Shown piece after piece: positions 52,906 to 57,483 of a stretch of 57,483 nucleotides of DNA. The stretch is from the NCBI GenBank assembly GCA_947564645.1, contig CANOCU010000020.1, forward strand, positions 1 to 57,483. Direction: 5' to 3'. The stretch's first letter is position 1, and every line of letters starts with the position of its first letter. The notes beneath the pieces are model-generated. The model searched no databases, was not told the DNA's origin, and saw nothing but the letters and a program-made list of their open reading frames with translations. The DNA comes from an uncultured Lachnospiraceae bacterium (GTDB lineage: Bacteria > Bacillota > Clostridia > Lachnospirales > Lachnospiraceae). A program made the position numbers and the translations under genes.

Positions 52906-53157
52906 TTATCCTTTCAGGCCTCTTGACTGACGGTCCATATCTTCTATCACGATATCGTAGATTTCTCCGATAGAAGCGCAGTATTCGAGTACTTTCCAGG
53001 GCTCGTTCGTATGGAAATGGATCTTGATCAGCTCATCATCCCCCACTGCAAGCAGGCAGTCGCCCTGAAAATGCTCCGTAAAGTATTCTGAGATCACATC
53101 CTCATCCAGATCTTCCCCTTCGATCAAAAGCTGGGTATCGTATTTGAATTCTAACAT
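52906..53157 (-). CDS. Small protein resembling the middle domain of FakA/YloV (DAK2-type) proteins
   Basis: An 83-residue protein. LEFKYDTQLLIEGEDLDEDV, GDCLLAVGDDELIKIHFHTN and EPWKVLEYCASIGEIYDIVI followed by EDMDRQS resemble the central domain of fatty-acid kinase FakA/YloV. That domain has the pattern 'GDSLVVVGDDDLIKVHVHT...PGKVLEYA...GEL..I.I.NM..Q'. The DhaL ATP-binding and C-terminal DegV-like parts are absent, so kinase activity is not expected. GGAGG touches ATG 53163 too closely; ATG 53157 has good spacing and is chosen. It is a single gene, 29 bases from the terminator of the convergent transporter operon. Its function is unknown. Confidence 0.65.
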   Translation of the reverse strand: MLEFKYDTQLLIEGEDLDEDVISEYFTEHFQGDCLLAVGDDELIKIHFHTNEPWKVLEYCASIGEIYDIVIEDMDRQSRGLKG

Positions 53158-53320
53158 TGGCATGTCCTCCGTTTGTTATGTCGTTTCCTGTAAGTGTAGC
53201 ATTAAGAGGCATTTTTTTCTACTGCTTTTTTGCGGCAGGACGCAGAAAGGCAGAGTTAATGTTACATTGTTATTCACGTCCAATGTCACTTTCATAAAGA
53301 GGTTAAAATGGAAAGCATGC

Positions 53321-53349
53321 TTGACATTTTGAGGAATAATCGCTATTAT
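53321..53349 (+). promoter_or_regulatory. Consensus sigma-A promoter of the XRE regulator operon
   Basis: A perfect TTGACA (53321-53326) and TATTAT (53344-53349) are separated by 17 bases. The remaining part of the 53158-53453 gap holds a half-match to the palindromic repeat (53172-53184) and the operator candidate at 53361. Confidence 0.85.
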
Positions 53350-53360
53350 GGACTTAAGAT

Positions 53361-53376
53361 GGAAAGTAAACTTTCC
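53361..53376. promoter_or_regulatory. Palindromic operator candidate at the transcription start
   Basis: GGAAAGT and ACTTTCC are exact inverted repeats with a two-base centre, just downstream of the predicted start at about 53356. A related half, TGGAAAGCATGCTT, lies at the -35 box (53309-53322). The pair would suit autorepression by the XRE protein encoded downstream. Confidence 0.5.
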
Positions 53377-53453
53377 AAAAAGAAACTTTTCAGCGTGGAA
53401 GGCAATACCGTTTTGACTGCTGATATGGGGAAGGGAGTGACAGGTTAGAAACT

Positions 53454-53657
53454 ATGAAGAACAATTTAGAGAAATTGCGCAGGGAGCGCGGCATTAATCA
53501 GGAAGAACTGGCCGCGGCGCTGGAAGTATCCCGGCAGACGATCGGCTCTCTGGAGAACGGCAGATATAATCCGTCCATTTTGCTGGCCTTTAAGATCGCG
53601 CGGTATTTTCGGATGAGCATCGAAGAAATTTTTATTTATGAGGAGGAGACGAAATGA
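53454..53657 (+). CDS. XRE-family helix-turn-helix regulator
   Basis: A 67-residue DNA-binding protein that is almost only a Cro/CI helix-turn-helix. LEKLRRERGINQEELAAALE forms helices 1-2 and VSRQTIGSLENGRYNPSILL the recognition helix and turn. KIARYFRMSIEEIFIYEEE closes the fold. Such short regulators are commonly paired with a small membrane protein gene, as here: its stop overlaps the next ATG by four bases. Autoregulation through the palindrome at 53361-53376 is inferred. The signal is unknown. Confidence 0.92.
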   Translation: MKNNLEKLRRERGINQEELAAALEVSRQTIGSLENGRYNPSILLAFKIARYFRMSIEEIFIYEEETK

Positions 53658-54076
53658 AACAGAACAAGGCGCTTGTGATAGAATTTGTGATCGGCATCCT
53701 ATTGGCCGGTGTCGGACTTGCAATGCAGATTGATTATTATTCGACGATGGTCTTTGCGATGGGATGCGGACTTGCCGGCGGCGCCGGACATAACCTGGTA
53801 CGCATTCTCTACTGGACCAGGCCGGAGCGCAGGGCGGATTACGAAGAGAGGAAACGGGAGGAACGCATCGACCGCCTGGATGAGCGGAAACAGTATATGC
53901 GGATGAAAGCAGGGCAGGTAAGCATGCAGATCATGTTGTGTGTGCTTCTGCTGCTGGATCTCGTCCTGGCCCTGTTTCGGGTGCAGACATGGGTGATCGG
54001 GATGATCGCTTTATTGTTTTTGCTGTTATGCACCAGTTACAATGCGGTATACCGCCTGCTGGAAAAGAGGATGTAG
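53654..54076 (+). CDS. Small four-helix membrane protein partnered with the XRE regulator
   Basis: A 140-residue protein. Two helices (about 6-23 and 28-48) are followed by a highly charged stretch rich in Arg and Glu (55-82), then two more helices (about 89-110 and 113-128). The charged central loop faces the cytoplasm by the positive-inside rule. I recognise the common gene pair (short XRE regulator plus DUF2178/DUF3796-like membrane protein) but not a proven function. It could hold the regulator at the membrane or be its target. It ends nine bases before the convergent dus gene. Confidence 0.75.
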   Translation: MKQNKALVIEFVIGILLAGVGLAMQIDYYSTMVFAMGCGLAGGAGHNLVRILYWTRPERRADYEERKREERIDRLDERKQYMRMKAGQVSMQIMLCVLLLLDLVLALFRVQTWVIGMIALLFLLLCTSYNAVYRLLEKRM

Positions 54077-54085
54077 CGGACGCTC

Positions 54086-55228
54086 TCAACAGACGCAGCA
54101 TTCCCGGAAAAGGGTGTCTACGGCAATCAGGTATTCCGGGATCCGTTCGGCCTTGCGTATCTTCTTCAGATATTTTGCGACAGACTGACGGTCTGGGTCG
54201 GGCTCTTCCGGAGAATGGGAGGGATCGGAAGGTGTAAAATTCATGATCATATAGGTCCAGAGATCTTTCATTTTGAACAAGACGGGCAGATCTCCGGACA
54301 TGATCTCCCGGTAACCGTCCAGAATCTCATCGTGGAAAGCGCGGAGGATCTCTGTATTTTTGGAGTGTGCCTGAGACTGCGCGGTCAGATCTGCAGCCGT
54401 GAGGGATGCAGTGCGTAACTGTGTGGCCAGGGCAGGATTACGCAGCAGGCCGCGGCCGATCATGACACGGTCGATCACGGGAGGGTGGGCGAAGGTAGCG
54501 TCTGTTTCGCCGCGGCTGTCATTTTCGTCATTTCTGCCGTATCTGTCGCAGCTGTCCGGATCGTCAATGCAGGCGGCGACTCTGGCCTGTATATTCGCAA
54601 GACTTTCCGCAGACAGGATATCCCCGTTATAACAGAGGGGAGTCCCTGCAGACCATGTCTGTTCCCTGTCCGCAGCGCGAAGCCGCCGTGCAGCCAGGGC
54701 ATAAGCTTCCGGATGCGTTGCGCCCGTGTAAAATTCCTGCAGCAGTCTCGTGTGGATGATCAGTTCCTGCAGCGGATATTTGGCATAGACGGACAGCAGA
54801 CGGTCCCATTCGTCCGGGTCCGAGATGCCGAGACGTGTCTTGACGGAAATCTTTAGCGGACACTTCTCATAAATCTCATAGAGAAAGGCATCTAACGCTT
54901 CCGGTTCGCTTAAGAATCCGGCGCCCCGTTTCCTGGCGGCGACGGTGCCGGAGGGACAGCCGAGATTCAGGTTGACCGTATCGTATCCGTAAGCGGCAAG
55001 CCTTCGCGCGATCTCCAGAAAGTCTCCGGCCTTGTTGGTCAGGATCTGGGGCACAAGAACAACCCCCTCATTGTTTTCCGGGAGAACGTCCCGCGTCTCC
55101 CGGGTAGTCATCTTCTTACCGGCAATGAAGGGGGTAAAGTATTTGTCGATGCCGCCGTAGAAACGTGCGTGCGCCCGGCGGTAGATATAGGTGGTGATGC
55201 CTTCCATCGGCGCTGCGTAGTATAACAT
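54086..55228 (-). CDS. dus: tRNA-dihydrouridine synthase
   Basis: A 380-residue flavoenzyme that reduces uridines in the tRNA D-loop. MLYYAAPMEGITTYIYRRAH is the FMN-binding start. Catalytic Cys91 lies in NLNLGCPSGTVAARKRGAGF. KISVKTRLG (126-134) binds the flavin, and VMIGRGLLRNPAL near 255 closes the barrel. Residues about 221-251 are an extra Asp/Asn/Ser-rich loop before the last barrel strand, not found in typical Dus. ATG 55228 is chosen because AGGAGGAAAGG and AGGAT precede it; the upstream open frame lies in the neighbouring gene's end. MATE and Dus genes are 40 bases apart on the same strand. Confidence 0.9.
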   Translation of the reverse strand: MLYYAAPMEGITTYIYRRAHARFYGGIDKYFTPFIAGKKMTTRETRDVLPENNEGVVLVPQILTNKAGDFLEIARRLAAYGYDTVNLNLGCPSGTVAARKRGAGFLSEPEALDAFLYEIYEKCPLKISVKTRLGISDPDEWDRLLSVYAKYPLQELIIHTRLLQEFYTGATHPEAYALAARRLRAADREQTWSAGTPLCYNGDILSAESLANIQARVAACIDDPDSCDRYGRNDENDSRGETDATFAHPPVIDRVMIGRGLLRNPALATQLRTASLTAADLTAQSQAHSKNTEILRAFHDEILDGYREIMSGDLPVLFKMKDLWTYMIMNFTPSDPSHSPEEPDPDRQSVAKYLKKIRKAERIPEYLIAVDTLFRECCVC

Positions 55229-55268
55229 ATCCTGAGTCCTTTCCTCCTGCGGGTTTTGGTTTACACTG

Positions 55269-56678
55269 TTATTGCTGCGATGCGGTTTTTTCGTTCTCTG
55301 TGGTAAAAAGGTCATCCCTTGTGAGGTTCTGCAGCCACTTACCGCTTCGATAACGCTTGATGACCCAGGGCCATTTCACAAATTCGTCGGTGCAGAGCAG
55401 GAAATAGACGACCAAAACCGGCAGCTTAAATACGAAAGCGGCAATAAAGCCGAGCGGCACCGCATAGCACCACATATCGATCGTATCGCAGATGAGGCCG
55501 AACCGCGTATCTCCTCCGGCCCGGAACACGCCGGCGATCAGCGTCGTATTGACGGCGGCTCCCATCACATAGTAGCTGTTGATAAAAAGCATATATTTCA
55601 GGTAGTGCATTGCCGTCTCTGTCAGGGCTGCAAAGTGCAGCACAAAGGGCGTGATCGCGAGGATGATGACGCCGCCGATGGCGCCGGTGAGGACGGTCAG
55701 ACGGATCAGCCTGGAGGCATATTCCTTCGTGCGCTCCATGTCATTTTCACCCATCACGTTGCCAAGCAGGATGCCGCCCGCGCTGGCGGTACCGAAGCAG
55801 AGTACGGTGCCGAAGTTGCGGACTACCACAACCAGGGAGTTGGCCGCCACCGCATCTGTGCCCAGATGTCCCAGGATCACGGAATACATGGAGAAAGCCA
55901 CGCTCCAGGAGATGTCATTGGCCAGAGCCGGCAGCGACAGGTGGATGAAATCTTTCAGCAGTACCTTGTTGCGGATAAACAGGTAAGCCAGGTTTAGCTT
56001 CAGCTCCTGGCTGAACATGGATACCAGGAAGCAGCCGATCAGCTCCACGATACGGGAGAGCGCGGTAGCGATGGCTACGCCGGTGGCCCCCAGCTTCGGC
56101 GCGCCGAACAGGCCGAAGATAAAAACGGCGTTCAGCAGGATATTCAGCGAAAAGGCGACGATATTTAAGGCCATGGATATGGTCACCTGCCCGATGCTGC
56201 GCAGGATGGAGAGATAGACTTCCACGATGGCCCAACAAAGGTAAGTGACGGACATTACCCGCAGATAGCCGGCGCCGATCCGGATCAACTCGGTATCCGT
56301 CGTAAAGAGCCGCATCATCTGGTCCGGCAGAAGCAGGGCGCAGGCGGAGAAAACCAGCGCGATCAGCAGGGAAAAGCGCAGCGCGATACCCTCGATCACC
56401 TGAATTGCCTGCAGATCCTTCTTACCCCAGTACTGTGCGCTTAATATGGTCGCACCCGTGCCAAGACCATAGAAGACCATAAAGAGAACGCTTGCGTAAT
56501 TGGATGCAAGCGATACGGCCGAGATCGAGGACTGTCCCACGTAGTTGAGCATGACGACATCCGCGGAATTGACGGCCGCACTCAGAAGATTCTGGATGAT
56601 GATCGGCACCACCAGCTTGAAGATCTGAGAATAGAATCTGCTGCTGTTCGAGAACATGGCTTTCTTTTTTGTATTCAT
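55269..56678 (-). CDS. MATE-family efflux transporter (second)
   Basis: A 469-residue, 12-helix transporter. FKLVVPIIIQNLLSAAVNSA, VVMLNYVGQSSISAVSLASN and GTGATILSAQYWGKKDLQAI are the opening MATE blocks. LSLPALANDISWSVAFSMYS starts the second half. Sequence is distant from the MATE protein at 48772, so they are not recent duplicates. GGAGGTTTTTG lies before ATG 56678; a TTG six bases earlier is less likely. A good promoter precedes it. Substrate unknown; co-transcription with dus is possible. Confidence 0.93.
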   Translation of the reverse strand: MNTKKKAMFSNSSRFYSQIFKLVVPIIIQNLLSAAVNSADVVMLNYVGQSSISAVSLASNYASVLFMVFYGLGTGATILSAQYWGKKDLQAIQVIEGIALRFSLLIALVFSACALLLPDQMMRLFTTDTELIRIGAGYLRVMSVTYLCWAIVEVYLSILRSIGQVTISMALNIVAFSLNILLNAVFIFGLFGAPKLGATGVAIATALSRIVELIGCFLVSMFSQELKLNLAYLFIRNKVLLKDFIHLSLPALANDISWSVAFSMYSVILGHLGTDAVAANSLVVVVRNFGTVLCFGTASAGGILLGNVMGENDMERTKEYASRLIRLTVLTGAIGGVIILAITPFVLHFAALTETAMHYLKYMLFINSYYVMGAAVNTTLIAGVFRAGGDTRFGLICDTIDMWCYAVPLGFIAAFVFKLPVLVVYFLLCTDEFVKWPWVIKRYRSGKWLQNLTRDDLFTTENEKTASQQ

Positions 56679-56715
56679 AAGCAAAAACCTCCGTGCTTTT
56701 GTGCAATGTTATATA

Positions 56716-56745
56716 AGAATACTCTCAGGCCGGGGATTTTGTCAA
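56716..56745 (-). promoter_or_regulatory. Promoter of the second MATE gene
   Basis: Read on the minus strand, a perfect TTGACA (56745-56740) is followed after 18 bases by TATTCT (56721-56716), about 40 bases upstream of the ATG. Confidence 0.7.
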
Positions 56746-56799
56746 TATAATGCAGAGAATCTATAGGTGTTTTTGGATAGTTGTGATATACTAAGACAT

Positions 56800-56841
56800 G
56801 GCGTTACACTAAGATACTCTTTGTTCAGGGAGGGTAACGCC
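56800..56841 (+). promoter_or_regulatory. Hairpin in the apt leader
   Basis: GGCGTTAC (56800-56807) and GTAACGCC (56834-56841) are exact inverted repeats about 30 bases ahead of the apt start, behind a -10-like TATACT at 56787-56792. It may be a leader hairpin or operator. It does not resemble a purine riboswitch. Confidence 0.4.
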
Positions 56842-56868
56842 GTATTTTGATTGAATGGGGGTTTACGA

Positions 56869-57402
56869 ATGAAGAGTGAGAAGAGAGTGGAAGAATATGT
56901 GCGCAGTATCCCGGATTTTCCGGAGAAGGGGATCATATTCCGGGATGTGACGAGCGTGCTGCAGGATCCGGAAGGGCTGGCACTGGCGATCGACTCCATG
57001 AAGAAGATGCTTGAGGGGATCGATTTCGACATGATCGTAGGGACGGAGTCAAGGGGTTTTATCTTCGGCGTTCCTATCGCCTACGCGTTACATAAAGGAT
57101 TCGTGCCGGTCCGCAAGAAGGGCAAGCTGCCTTTGGACGTTATCTCCAGGGAGTACGACCTGGAATATGGCAGTGCGGTGGTGGAGATGCACAGGGACTC
57201 CATCAAACCGGGGCAGAAGGTAGTGGTGGTAGACGACCTGATCGCCACGGGCGGTACGATAGAAGCGAGCATTCAGATGATCGAAGAGCTGGGCGGCGAA
57301 GTAGTCAAGGTGATCTTCCTGATGGAACTGGCGGGGCTTAAGGGAAGAGAGCGCCTGAAAGACTACGATGTCGACAGCGTCATCATCTATGAAGGCAAAT
57401 AG
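56869..57402 (+). CDS. apt: Adenine phosphoribosyltransferase
   Basis: A 177-residue purine salvage enzyme that joins adenine and PRPP to give AMP. IPDFPEKGIIFRDVTSVLQD is the adenine-binding start. ESRGFIFGVPIAYAL follows, then the PRPP loop VVVVDDLIATGGTIEASIQM near 120-140. Length is normal for bacterial Apt. A TTG 18 bases upstream is in frame, but ATG 56869 matches the family start. The next gene, 37 bases after the stop, begins like an NCS2 purine permease, so uptake and salvage are probably co-transcribed. Confidence 0.96.
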   Translation: MKSEKRVEEYVRSIPDFPEKGIIFRDVTSVLQDPEGLALAIDSMKKMLEGIDFDMIVGTESRGFIFGVPIAYALHKGFVPVRKKGKLPLDVISREYDLEYGSAVVEMHRDSIKPGQKVVVVDDLIATGGTIEASIQMIEELGGEVVKVIFLMELAGLKGRERLKDYDVDSVIIYEGK

Positions 57403-57439
57403 GGTATCATAAACCCACTTATGAGAAAAGGAGAAAGTG

Positions 57440-57483
57440 ATGTTAGAGAAATGGTTTAAACTCAAAGAAAACAACACGAACAT
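57440..57483 (+). CDS. NCS2-family purine permease, 5' end only (partial)
   Basis: The frame starts at ATG 57440 after AAAGGAGAAAG and runs off the window after 14 codons. The visible MLEKWFKLKENNTN matches the very conserved cytoplasmic start of AzgA-like NCS2 permeases ('MLEK.FKLKENGT'). Members import adenine, guanine or hypoxanthine with protons. The position directly behind apt supports the assignment. Confidence 0.75.
   Translation, partial: MLEKWFKLKENNTN

Overview
The window looks like chromosome from a Gram-positive anaerobe of the Clostridia, most likely a Lachnospiraceae relative. This is inferred from AGGAGG-type ribosome sites, intermediate G+C, and families typical of that group (DUF4179 anti-sigma, DUF6020, DUF4422, LanFEG-type lantibiotic immunity, polar amino-acid ABC transporters with Ala/Glu-rich lipoprotein linkers). 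No rRNA, tRNA, CRISPR array, intact insertion sequence or prophage was seen.

Layout. 1-111: 3' end of a HicB-like antitoxin gene. 259-23775: a large cell-surface glycan region. It holds family 2 and family 8 glycosyltransferases, UDP-glucose dehydrogenase and a UDP-glucuronate epimerase, two polyprenyl-phosphate (GtrB/DPM1-like) transferases, four very hydrophobic GT-C-like membrane proteins, a YdjC/ChbG deacetylase, two MBOAT O-acyltransferases, an acyltransferase-3 protein and two SGNH proteins. Together they suggest an O-acylated, uronic-acid-containing glycopolymer or surface glycosylation system in which lipid-linked sugars are transferred outside the membrane. 23794-26735: trkAH potassium uptake. 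27083-31364: an MFS exporter, a PAP2 phosphatase, a radical SAM protein, an SPFH membrane protein and a small ribbon-helix-helix protein. 31564-34723: a second small glycosyltransferase cluster. 34833-38267: an RsiV-like lipoprotein divergent from an ECF sigma factor and its DUF4179 anti-sigma. 38421-41082: an amino-acid ABC transporter with a canonical binding protein. 41195-42352: an Rpn/PD-(D/E)XK nuclease with a 21-bp-repeat coiled-coil tail. 42758-43977: a pyridoxamine-oxidase-like flavoprotein and a beta-carbonic anhydrase. 44132-48782: a lantibiotic-immunity ABC transporter with its two-component system. 48772-50148: a MATE exporter. 50353-52851: a second amino-acid ABC transporter. 52906-57483: an orphan FakA-like domain, an XRE regulator with a membrane partner, Dus, a second MATE exporter, apt and the start of an NCS2 purine permease.

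Two observations stand out. First, the binding protein of the second amino-acid transporter (50353-51312) reads as a circular permutation of the family-3 solute-binding fold: lobe 2 and the usual C-terminus come first, and the usual N-terminal half of lobe 1 comes last. The canonical binding protein at 40153-41082 is an internal control. Second, a short palindromic repeat with conserved ends (TATAGTnAACGACATTA) and a variable core occurs five times (35 to 103 bp), always in a gap between genes; one copy sits inside the lantibiotic-immunity operon. Smaller regulatory signals include 11-bp-phased AAGAT repeats upstream of both the immunity transporter and its two-component genes, a palindrome wrapped around a promoter at 38326-38362, and an autoregulation-type ECF promoter at 36366-36393.
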